A stretch of 64,000 nt of DNA from Ruminococcus sp. (GTDB lineage Bacteria > Bacillota > Clostridia > Oscillospirales > Ruminococcaceae): the NCBI RefSeq assembly GCF_017549005.1, contig NZ_JAFYYT010000008.1:1-64000 (forward strand). The letters are read 5' to 3'. Shown here in pieces: positions 8,845 through 16,392 of the stretch; the first letter of the stretch is position 1, and every line of letters begins with the position of its first letter. The notes beneath the pieces were generated by a model that worked only from the letters and a program-made list of their open reading frames with translations, made no database searches and was not told the origin of the DNA. The position numbers and the translations under genes are program-made.

Positions 8845-8873
8845 ATTGTATCATACCAACAAACCAAAGTCAA
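8845..8873 (-). promoter_or_regulatory. Promoter of the mcrBC operon
   Basis: On the minus strand TTGACT (8868-8873) and TACAAT (8845-8850) are spaced 17 bases apart, with about 30 bases of leader before mcrB. Confidence 0.75.
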
Positions 8874-8975
8874 CGGAATCTGAAATTTTTACACATCATT
8901 CACAAAGAAATGCGATTTTTGTGGCGTAATTAATTTTTTTACTCAAAGATATACCGCCGCTGCTGAAATAAAGCA

Positions 8976-9012
8976 AAACAGGCATAAAAGAACATTTCCT
9001 TTATGCCTGTTT
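8976..9012 (-). terminator. Terminator of the ligase/esterase operon
   Basis: A 13-bp stem AAACAGGCATAAA/TTTATGCCTGTTT closes an 11-base loop, followed on the minus strand by TGCTTTATTT. It is 41 bases past the esterase stop. Confidence 0.85.
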
Positions 9013-9053
9013 CCGTTATAATTCTGTTTTTCAATAAGGTCGTACCAAAGCGC

Positions 9054-10826
9054 TTACTTGCTGAACATATTGATGTATGCTGCAAGGATAAGAGCGTCCA
9101 TAAGGTCGATAGAGCCGCTTCCGTCAATATCGGCATACTTCATTTCAGCGTCTGTAAGAGGTCTTACGCCGAATACATGAGCAGCTATCATCAGGAAGTC
9201 TGTGGAAGTGATAGCGCCGTCGCTGTTTACATCGCCGAGCATTCCGTTGTCAACGTCTGAAACTTCCTCTGCATCTGTCTCCTGAGGCTCCTCAGCAACA
9301 CCGTTTCTCTCGCATATGAGATCGTAGAGGTTGTCGTAGAGTATGCCTGCGATCTCCTTGTGACCGTTCTCATTCGGGTGGGGATCGAAGTCGTCCTCAG
9401 GTGAGATGTCGTATACGTCAACGTAGATAGCGCCTGTTTCCTCTGCAACCACCTGGAGCTGCTTGTTGAGGCGCTGTATCTGAGGATCAACGTTCTTGCC
9501 TGCCATCTTCATAGCGATAGGTGCAGCGATCTCCTCTGCAATAGCCTTTTCAGCTGCTGCTTCATTTGCTGTACGGTACTTAGCCATTACAGCCATGAGC
9601 TCTGTGAGCTCTGAAACATCGTCGTAATTCTTAACGAGGTCGATAGCTTCCTGAAGCTCTGAGATATCGTCGTACTTGAGCATGAGAGCGAGGATATCTT
9701 CCTGTGCAGGATTTCCCTCTGTTGCTTCCATAATTGCTGCAAGCTCTTCCAGCTCGCTGATATCGTCATAGTTCTCGACCATAGCAAGAAGCTCTCCAAG
9801 CTCTGCCTCGTCGTTATATTTATCCATTACTTCCTTGAGTTCTGTTAACTGGTTTGCCTTGTTTGTAAGGTTTTCTATATAATCTGTGGACTGCTTTCCG
9901 CTTACTGTGAGCTCGCCCTCGCTTGCTGCCGCTAATTTTGCAGCTTCTGCGTATATCTTTCCGAGCACCTCATAGATGTCATCTTCTGTTGCTGCTGCGC
10001 TCTCATCTGTGCGGTAGGGGTTGAACATACCCAGGAGAGCGATGTCAGCGTTGCCGTTGAGCTCCTTGACAGCCTCAACAACGCCCTTTACGTGGCTTGC
10101 AGAATCATCAACGAGCTGATCTGCCATCTGGCTTACATTGTACATATAAACAGCAGCCTCGATGAAATCGTCAGATGTGATGTTGTCCTTGTTTTCAATG
10201 AGGATCTGAAGTCCGCCGCCGATAGCTGTCTGTGTATCCATGCCGAAGAGTGTGAGCATGAGAGATGTTCCTGCAGCCTGAAGGATAGGATTGTCGCCGA
10301 ATACCATCTGCGGGATTATGCTCATAACGATATCGTTTCCGCCGAGCTGAATGCTTACGAGGTCAGCTTCTGCGAGGTACTTTGTGTAGTAATCATGGTA
10401 GGGGATAAGCACATCGCTTGCACCCTCGCCAACAAATCTCTCAAGGATATTTGCTGCAAATTCGCCCTTGTTTCCGGGTATCTTAATGGTATTTTCGATA
10501 TCCTCCGCACGGTATGCAGTAGAAGCAAGGTTCGTGCCCTTTACATTGAAGCCCTTTTCCTCGCCGAGATTCTGCAGATAGTCTGTGAATACAGCAGGAT
10601 ATGCGCCCTGTACAGGGTTTGCAAGGAGCTCCTCAGTTATAGTAAGAGCGGGATCCTCTGCAAGATCGCCTCCTGCGAGACCGAAGCCTGCTGCGATACT
10701 GTCGCCCAGTGCTACATAGTTGTAATTCTTTGCTCCTGTGTCATCTGCTGCAAAAGCTGCTGTGCCTGCATAGCTGCCCAGCATAGCTGCTGAAACAACG
10801 ACTGATAAGATCTTTGACGCTTTCAT
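9054..10826 (-). CDS. Secreted SGNH/GDSL esterase with C-terminal type I dockerin
   Basis: The protein has 590 residues from the ATG at 10826 (MKASKILS), which follows AGGAGG with 9 bases spacing. Residues 1-26 form a signal peptide ending AFA. SGNH block I is ALGDSIAAGFG (Ser about 43), block III LGGNDIV, and block V DPHPNENGH with the catalytic His. Between blocks III and V lies an unusual acidic stretch of about 100 residues with near-repeats of KYDDISELxEL. The last 65 residues are a dockerin with two calcium loops (DVNSDGAIT and DIDGSGSID), so the enzyme should dock to a cellulosome scaffoldin. SGNH enzymes remove acetyl or acyl esters from polysaccharides. It follows the adenylate-forming ligase by one base. 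Confidence 0.88.
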   Translation of the reverse strand: MKASKILSVVVSAAMLGSYAGTAAFAADDTGAKNYNYVALGDSIAAGFGLAGGDLAEDPALTITEELLANPVQGAYPAVFTDYLQNLGEEKGFNVKGTNLASTAYRAEDIENTIKIPGNKGEFAANILERFVGEGASDVLIPYHDYYTKYLAEADLVSIQLGGNDIVMSIIPQMVFGDNPILQAAGTSLMLTLFGMDTQTAIGGGLQILIENKDNITSDDFIEAAVYMYNVSQMADQLVDDSASHVKGVVEAVKELNGNADIALLGMFNPYRTDESAAATEDDIYEVLGKIYAEAAKLAAASEGELTVSGKQSTDYIENLTNKANQLTELKEVMDKYNDEAELGELLAMVENYDDISELEELAAIMEATEGNPAQEDILALMLKYDDISELQEAIDLVKNYDDVSELTELMAVMAKYRTANEAAAEKAIAEEIAAPIAMKMAGKNVDPQIQRLNKQLQVVAEETGAIYVDVYDISPEDDFDPHPNENGHKEIAGILYDNLYDLICERNGVAEEPQETDAEEVSDVDNGMLGDVNSDGAITSTDFLMIAAHVFGVRPLTDAEMKYADIDGSGSIDLMDALILAAYINMFSK

Positions 10827-10827
10827 T

Positions 10828-12732
10828 TTACTTATCCTCCTCAGATTTCTTTTCATTTATCGGAATAACAAAATTTCTGCCTGTTTTAATCCTTACGGTG
10901 CTGCCGTTCTCGGAGTAATCCACCAGCATAAGGCGACCGTCCTCGCATGGTGTGAGATATCCCTTGTAGTCGTGTGCAAGCAGGATATAGTCTCTCTTTG
11001 CTGTGATCTCGCCGATCTCAAATTCCTTGTAGAACTTTACAGCGTTGAGGTGATACTTGTCGCAGATATACTTTACAAGCTCTGCGCTGGGCTCTGCCTC
11101 GTCGGGATCGAGTATTACCTGACCAACAACGTCGTAGCCGCCCTTTTCGTTCCTGAACGCGCTGATCTCCCACTCGTTTATAGGATCGTTCTCATCGAGA
11201 GTGCTCTCTATCATGAACAGGTATACGCGCTTGCCGTTCTCGTCAACGTATGAGTCGGAAGCTCTTCCCATGATAGTGTATGAACCGTCAGCGTGTCTCA
11301 TGGCGATATCGCCTGTTACGCCCCACTTTGTACCGTTTTCGTCAACATACCAGCGCTCGGCTGTTGCCTTGGGATTGTTGAGGTAGCGGTCGGCTGCCGC
11401 AGGGCTTGTAGCGTGGAGATTTGCGAGAACTTCGTTCTCTTCAACGAGGTTTCCGTTATCGTCTACCAGCTTTACGTGTACATACGGCTCAAGGGGCTTG
11501 CCTGTCTCGTTGGTCTTGGTCTCTTCGTCCATGAAGTATGTAACAAGGGTAGCTCCGCCCTCTTCGCTTGCGCCGCCGCCCAGTGAAAATCTTACCGTAC
11601 AGCCGTTTTCGCGGAGCCATTTGTCTATCTTGCGGACTGAATTTATGTTTACAGCCTCTCCGCCCGAAGCGGGACGTCTGAAATTCTCAAGAGCAGTAGG
11701 CGAGATAACGCCCTGTCTTACGCTTGTGAGGTAGAAGCTTGCAGTTGCTACCGCACACTGGCAGTTTGTCTCGGAAAGGTCTTTTGCGAAGGTGTACTTA
11801 TTGTAAATAGGTCTCGGAACAAGCGTACCGCCTCTTGCAAGGGGCATGATAGCGCATACTCTTTCTCCCGTCATGTGAGTGAGGGGGATACACTGGAAAT
11901 TGCGCTCGCCCACGAAGTTCTGAGTATCGAGACCTGCGTGCATCTCAACATACGCATTCAGCGAATACTCCTTGTAAACAACGCATTTAGGCTTGCTTGT
12001 GGTACCGCTCGTATAGAAATAGCTTATATCACGGTCGAGGTCAGTCGGTCCGAGGTCGAGAGGGATATCGCTCTGTTCGCCGGCGATCCTCAGGTCTTCA
12101 AGACGTATGAACTCAACGCCCTTTATCTTGTCCAGATTCTGGAGGCAATCCATTATCTGCTCAACATTGAATACTTCCTGCATTTTCTCAGGCATTTCGG
12201 AAGTATCCAGGAACATTCCCTTCTTTTCGGCAGGAAGGAAGTCGTCGAGGTTCATAAGGATCACCTTTTTAATGCTGCTTTCAGCAAGGTGTTCTGTGAA
12301 GTAGGGCAGGAACGCGTCAAGTGTGACGATGATCTCCGAGCCCTTGTCCTGTGTATAAAGGTTAAAATCGTCCTTGAGGAAGAGGAAATTTACATTGTTG
12401 CTGACCGCTTTCAGAAGGTTGCAGGCGAAGAGGAGCATAAGGTTCTCGATGCTTACGGGCATACAGAGCGTAACTACATCGCCCTCTTTTACTCCTGCCA
12501 GCTTGAGTCCTCTTGCATAAGCCTCGCGGAGTGCAGGGAGCTCGCCGTATGTGATCCTGGTTCCGAAATAATCAAAGGCGTCGCCGTCAAGATTATCCTG
12601 ATTGAAAGTCATGATATTATCGAAAATATTCATGTTGTAGATCTTAACCCCGTTGATCACACGATCCACTTTGGCCCATTCCGGGAATTTCCTCTCGATT
12701 GTGCAGGTATTGATTTGTGTAATTGTTTTCAT
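10828..12732 (-). CDS. Adenylate-forming enzyme (AMP-binding acyl/aryl ligase family)
   Basis: The protein has 634 residues from the ATG at 12732, which follows AAAGGA; an in-frame ATG 18 bases upstream has no ribosome site. Core motifs of the AMP-binding superfamily are present: A3 YFYTSGTTSKPK (about residues 230-241), A5-like LGGGASEEGG, A7 TGDIAMRHADGSYTIMGR and the C-terminal lysine in GEITAKRDY. Such enzymes activate carboxylates as acyl-adenylates for transfer to CoA or a carrier. No carrier domain is fused. The stop is one base from the SGNH-dockerin start and the esterase ribosome site lies inside this gene, so expression is coupled. The substrate cannot be told. The leader is unusually long. 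Confidence 0.8.
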   Translation of the reverse strand: MKTITQINTCTIERKFPEWAKVDRVINGVKIYNMNIFDNIMTFNQDNLDGDAFDYFGTRITYGELPALREAYARGLKLAGVKEGDVVTLCMPVSIENLMLLFACNLLKAVSNNVNFLFLKDDFNLYTQDKGSEIIVTLDAFLPYFTEHLAESSIKKVILMNLDDFLPAEKKGMFLDTSEMPEKMQEVFNVEQIMDCLQNLDKIKGVEFIRLEDLRIAGEQSDIPLDLGPTDLDRDISYFYTSGTTSKPKCVVYKEYSLNAYVEMHAGLDTQNFVGERNFQCIPLTHMTGERVCAIMPLARGGTLVPRPIYNKYTFAKDLSETNCQCAVATASFYLTSVRQGVISPTALENFRRPASGGEAVNINSVRKIDKWLRENGCTVRFSLGGGASEEGGATLVTYFMDEETKTNETGKPLEPYVHVKLVDDNGNLVEENEVLANLHATSPAAADRYLNNPKATAERWYVDENGTKWGVTGDIAMRHADGSYTIMGRASDSYVDENGKRVYLFMIESTLDENDPINEWEISAFRNEKGGYDVVGQVILDPDEAEPSAELVKYICDKYHLNAVKFYKEFEIGEITAKRDYILLAHDYKGYLTPCEDGRLMLVDYSENGSTVRIKTGRNFVIPINEKKSEEDK

Positions 12733-13213
12733 AATTGCTGATCCTTTCATGGTAGTTTCTGAGCAGAGGCTCTGTTCAGTAGTACGGATATTATGCCGCT
12801 GCTTAAAAATGGCAACGATCTTACCCCATTAATGCCTGATAACCGCCGTGTTCCGCAGACGGAGCAGCAGCTCCCGTTCCGCAGTTCCAATAATAACACG
12901 GAAATTATTAAATAGTCATTAAATTTTGCCGCCGCAGCAATTTTTTTAATAATCGGCTCGGATCATCTAAGAGAAACAATCATCATACGATATCAATGCT
13001 TGAATCCACGGATATCGTCAGTTTTACCCCAATTCACCTCCCTATACTGTACAATAACGTCTTTGATAATAATTTAACATCGTTTTCCGCAAACGGCACC
13101 CTCAGCCGTTACAAGAAGCCATTACCCCGGGCTTTACGGATTGCTTCGACTATTATTGCTATGGTGATCATAATTCTGATAGAACCATTGTATAAGCAAA
13201 TTAAAAATACCCA
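12733..13213 (-). other. Long (about 480-base) 5' leader of the ligase/esterase operon
   Basis: No gene is supported here. The only plus-strand frame (12996-13226) lacks a ribosome site, and minus-strand frames are 20 codons or shorter. Between the promoter at 13220-13248 and the ligase start the RNA would hold several short hairpins (for example AACGGC..GCCGTT near 13091-13110 and a GCTGCTGCTCCGT..ACGG region near 12843-12880). I do not recognise a known riboswitch. Confidence 0.45.
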
Positions 13214-13219
13214 AGAAAT

Positions 13220-13248
13220 ATTATAACACACCTGAACATAAAAATCAA
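13220..13248 (-). promoter_or_regulatory. Putative promoter of the ligase/esterase operon
   Basis: On the minus strand TTGATT (13243-13248) and TATAAT (13220-13225) are spaced 17 bases apart. A closer start site cannot be excluded. Confidence 0.6.
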
Positions 13249-13387
13249 CTATATATTGTCAGTTAACTATAAATTTACAATTACAATTCTGTCACATTGA
13301 CCAACGGTCAGATTGCAAGGTCACGCGAACCTCCGATTTACCGCACTGCATTGATAAAATCCGGCATGAAGTGCGAATGTAACAATG

Positions 13388-13533
13388 TTTCTCACTTTCT
13401 CACTTTCTCACTTGCTTTCTTACTTTCTTGCTCACTTGAATGATTTAAATTGTTAAAGTACATTGTCAGGAGTTAAGATAGTGAGAAAGTGGGAAAGTGA
13501 GAAAGTGAGAAAGTGAGAACGTAAGAAAGTAAG
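13388..13533. repeat. Inverted arrays of an 8-bp simple repeat
   Basis: The left arm (about 13390-13437) is a run of TCACTTTC-type octamers; the right arm (about 13480-13533) is a run of the complement, GAAAGTGA. They are separated by about 42 bases of unrelated sequence. The transcript would form a long imperfect hairpin. It lies just past the agrC terminator. Confidence 0.8.
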
Positions 13534-13561
13534 CACGCAGCATTGCATATGCAAAAAGAAA

Positions 13562-13583
13562 GACGGATACAAAAGTATCCGTC
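13562..13583 (-). terminator. Terminator of the agrBAC operon
   Basis: A 9-bp stem GACGGATAC/GTATCCGTC with a 4-base loop, followed by TTTCTTTTT on the minus strand, ten bases after the agrC stop. Confidence 0.85.
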
Positions 13584-13592
13584 CTTATGTCC

Positions 13593-14888
13593 TTACAGCT
13601 GGTCGTCGGGTATAGGTATGAGTATCTCCGTGATGAACTGCTCTTTTTCGGTGTGAGCGTTGAAGCTGCCGCTGTATTTCTCGCAGGCGCTCTTGATATT
13701 GGACATACCGATTCCCTGATGACCCATTTTCGTGCTGCGGAAGTGCTCTCCGCCGTCGGTAACGACGTTCTTGAAGCTGTTTTCCATGAGTATGAACACA
13801 AAATGGTTGTGCCGCTTTATGGAAAGCGAAACGCTGCGCTTTTCCTCGGGGAGCTCCGAACAGGCTTCAAAGGCGTTGTCGAGAAGATTTGAGAAAATAG
13901 CGGTGATATCGAGGTTTGAGATGAAGTCTATCTCCGTGTACTCCGCGTCCACCCTGAAGTCTATCTTCTGCTTGTCCGCCGCTTCGAGCTTGTTGTTGAT
14001 GACAACGGTGAGAATGGCGTTATCGCACTCAAAACGGGGCATGAGCTTGTTGAGCTCGCTGGTGAGGAGCTCCTTGTAATGCTCGGCTTCGTCAGCCTGA
14101 TTGGCGTTTATGAGCCCGTCCAGTGAGGCAAGGTGCTTCTTTACATCGTGGATAACGCGCCTTGAAGCGTTGTACTTTTCGTTGAGCGCCTTGTATGCAT
14201 TGAGCTGGAGCTGAGACTGCTGAGTTACCAGATCGAGCTCCTTTTCCGTCCTGTATATCTTTGCGATCCTCCTCAGCAAGTAGGTAAGATACAGGTCAAA
14301 CGCGAAGAATATCACCAGTACCACTATGATCTCTATCCTCGACTTTGACCTCTTGAAGTAATCGTTCAGCGCCGTGAGCAGCACTATCTCGCCGATAATG
14401 AGTATCAGGAACATTATGAGCTCCTGACTGCGGACGTTGTATATGCTTTTCTCCGACGCAATCATGACAAAGCTCTTTGTGATAGCAAGCATGACTATCA
14501 GGTTGAAGACTGTTGAAGCCGCGTAAAGGGCTTCGTCGGTCTGGAACGAAGCTGTCGGCACGTTCAGTATAAATCCGAGAAGCACCGAGCTGAACACCTC
14601 GACTACGCACATAATGACCACGAATATCATTACGAAGAACGCGACCCGCAGCGAAAAACGCTTATTGAATATGACCGCCATTGTGAACAGCACCAGGAAG
14701 GATACCGTAAAATTGAGCAGATTTATCCCAAGAGCATTGACTATCGTCATCGTCATGGCAGCCGCGAACATTATTCCCAGCTTTACCGGAAAAGAATACT
14801 TCGTTTTGGAGAATATTTTTTCAAATACAATTATGGCATAAGTGTTTATGGCTATTGCCGAAGCCAGATGAAGCAAGAAAAGTACCAT
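13593..14888 (-). CDS. agrC: AgrC-type sensor histidine kinase (HPK10/GHKL)
   Basis: The 431-residue protein has six or seven membrane segments in residues 1-200, then a dimerisation helix with the phospho-acceptor motif RRVIHDVKKHL (His about 247). A GHKL ATPase domain follows with N-box NLLDNAFEAC and G-box HQGIGMSNIKSACEKYSG. This is the architecture of AgrC receptors that bind cyclic thiolactone peptides at the membrane. The start is three bases after the agrA stop, with AGGGG as ribosome site. The order agrB-agrA-agrC differs from the staphylococcal BDCA order. Confidence 0.88.
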   Translation of the reverse strand: MVLFLLHLASAIAINTYAIIVFEKIFSKTKYSFPVKLGIMFAAAMTMTIVNALGINLLNFTVSFLVLFTMAVIFNKRFSLRVAFFVMIFVVIMCVVEVFSSVLLGFILNVPTASFQTDEALYAASTVFNLIVMLAITKSFVMIASEKSIYNVRSQELIMFLILIIGEIVLLTALNDYFKRSKSRIEIIVVLVIFFAFDLYLTYLLRRIAKIYRTEKELDLVTQQSQLQLNAYKALNEKYNASRRVIHDVKKHLASLDGLINANQADEAEHYKELLTSELNKLMPRFECDNAILTVVINNKLEAADKQKIDFRVDAEYTEIDFISNLDITAIFSNLLDNAFEACSELPEEKRSVSLSIKRHNHFVFILMENSFKNVVTDGGEHFRSTKMGHQGIGMSNIKSACEKYSGSFNAHTEKEQFITEILIPIPDDQL

Positions 14889-14891
14889 GAT

Positions 14892-15617
14892 CTACCCCTG
14901 TTTGATATAGTTTTTGATAAAGCGGCTGAATTCGTTCTGAAATTCTTTGATCTTCTTTTGTGCGATAGGGACTTCTATCCCGTTTGTTGTGTATAGTGTG
15001 AAGCCTGTTAGTTTGTCTATGTGTTCCATGTTTACTATGAAGCTTTTGTGGGGGGAAGTAAAGCTTTCCGAGTTCAACAGAGAGAATATCTCCGAGAGGC
15101 TGCCTTTTATGCAGTGCTTCTCGTTCTCGGTATATACGGTTATCCGCCGGTTGCCCGTATACTCGAATGCATATATGTTCCTGAGGTTCAGCAGCAGAGG
15201 ACCTTCCATGCCTTTCAGCTGTATAACGGGGTCGTTTTCGGCGGTAGCCGTTATGTAATTCATCAGCTCGTCCAGTACGTTGATTATGCGCTCCTTCTTG
15301 AACGGCTTGACCACGAAGTCAAAGGGGTGTACCGAATAGCTCTGCAGAGCCAGCTCTGAGTGGTTCGTAACGTATACTATCCTTGAACGCCGTGATTTCG
15401 GGCGTATCAGATGTGCGGTCTTTATGCCGTCGATCCCGCCCATTTCGATATCGAGGAATATGAGGTCGAATCTGAGCGGACTTTCCACCAGCTTTTCGCC
15501 GCTGCTGAAGGTGTGTATCTCAAATCCCACCGAGTTTGCGTCCCTGAATTCGTTTACCGCTTCCTTTATGGAAGCTATCACGTTTTTATCGTCATCGCAT
15601 ACAGCAATGCTTATCAT
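14892..15617 (-). CDS. agrA: AgrA-type LytTR response regulator
   Basis: The 241-residue protein has a receiver domain (acidic pair CDDD at residues 7-10, phospho-acceptor Asp about 56 in DLIFLDIEMGG, Lys in VVKPFKKER) followed by a LytTR DNA-binding domain (residues about 135-235; RNIYAFEYTGNRRITVYT and SPHKSFIVNMEHID). LytTR regulators bind direct repeats near -35 boxes. The ATG at 15617 overlaps the agrB stop by four bases and has AAAGGAG upstream. AgrC next door is the expected kinase. Confidence 0.9.
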   Translation of the reverse strand: MISIAVCDDDKNVIASIKEAVNEFRDANSVGFEIHTFSSGEKLVESPLRFDLIFLDIEMGGIDGIKTAHLIRPKSRRSRIVYVTNHSELALQSYSVHPFDFVVKPFKKERIINVLDELMNYITATAENDPVIQLKGMEGPLLLNLRNIYAFEYTGNRRITVYTENEKHCIKGSLSEIFSLLNSESFTSPHKSFIVNMEHIDKLTGFTLYTTNGIEVPIAQKKIKEFQNEFSRFIKNYIKQG

Positions 15618-16198
15618 GTAGCAGCTCCTTTTCTGTTTTTGAGCCTTCCTGCCGCAAGCAGGAGACCCGTAATGAATACCGCCGCGGAAACCGTCAGTGC
15701 GAAATTATAAAGCCTGAAAACAGCAAATACCGTCCACAGCAGCAGCGCGGCGCAAGAGACCAGTACAGACCTCTTACGGAAGACCTGTCGTTCTGTAATG
15801 TCAAAGGGCTTGTTCGGAGTATCCACAGGCGCAAGACTGAGAATGAGCACCACGCCCATGCAGATAAAGCCGATAGATGTGAAGAGAGCCGCCGTGCCCC
15901 CGATGAGCTTTACCGCAGATATCACTGCCGAAAGCAGAAACATCGAAAGTATGAAGCAGACTATCCTCGAGCCTGCATGATAACCGCCGCAGCAGCCCCT
16001 TAAAAGCGCATAGGACAGGACAAATACCATTACCTCGGGTACGCTTTGCGTAATGAGCGCAGTTGCGATCATCATTGCGGAAATGATGGTTTTCATGATG
16101 AGAAGCTCCAGTCCGTAACGGACTATCTCCGCGTTTTCATCGTCCACGAAACCGCGGTCCAGGAGCTTTTTCATAATCGGGTCAAGAAGTTTTTCCAT
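15614..16198 (-). CDS. agrB: AgrB-type peptide-processing membrane endopeptidase
   Basis: The 194-residue membrane protein has about five hydrophobic segments. It carries the AgrB catalytic pair: His 74 in CGGYHAGSR and Cys 81 in IVCF, with the same seven-residue spacing as S. aureus His77/Cys84. AgrB cleaves the C-terminal tail of AgrD and forms the thiolactone. The start has AAAGGAG at 8-base spacing. No agrD-like peptide is found within the operon or its immediate flanks. The closest candidate is at 28489-28644. Confidence 0.9.
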   Translation of the reverse strand: MEKLLDPIMKKLLDRGFVDDENAEIVRYGLELLIMKTIISAMMIATALITQSVPEVMVFVLSYALLRGCCGGYHAGSRIVCFILSMFLLSAVISAVKLIGGTAALFTSIGFICMGVVLILSLAPVDTPNKPFDITERQVFRKRSVLVSCAALLLWTVFAVFRLYNFALTVSAAVFITGLLLAAGRLKNRKGAAT

Positions 16199-16258
16199 AA
16201 TTATGCTCCTTTACAGCTTTGATCAGTGTGTTTCCGTGTAAATTAAATAAACATCATA

Positions 16259-16288
16259 ATTATATATCATCTTTGTATCAAAAGTCAA
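16259..16288 (-). promoter_or_regulatory. Promoter of the agrBAC operon
   Basis: On the minus strand TTGACT (16283-16288) and TATAAT (16259-16264) are spaced 18 bases apart. The -35 box forms part of a 9-bp inverted repeat AAAAGTCAA/TTGACTTTT with the divergent promoter. Confidence 0.8.
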
Positions 16289-16306
16289 GCATAAATACCT
16301 AAAGTG

Positions 16307-16335
16307 TTGACTTTTGTTCTGAAATGTTATATAAT
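16307..16335 (+). promoter_or_regulatory. Promoter of the LRR-dockerin gene
   Basis: TTGACT (16307-16312) and TATAAT (16330-16335) are spaced 17 bases apart. Its -35 box is 18 bases from the -35 box of the agr promoter, back to back. Confidence 0.85.
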
Positions 16336-16392
16336 GTTCATAATAATCCACATTATATGTGTTATTGAAAAAATCACAGGAGGGATCTGACC

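Noticed and set aside
12996-13226. Plus-strand 76-codon frame with a hydrophobic segment between the ligase and agr operons
   Set aside because: No ribosome site, lies antisense to the probable leader of the ligase operon, and does not have AgrD features.
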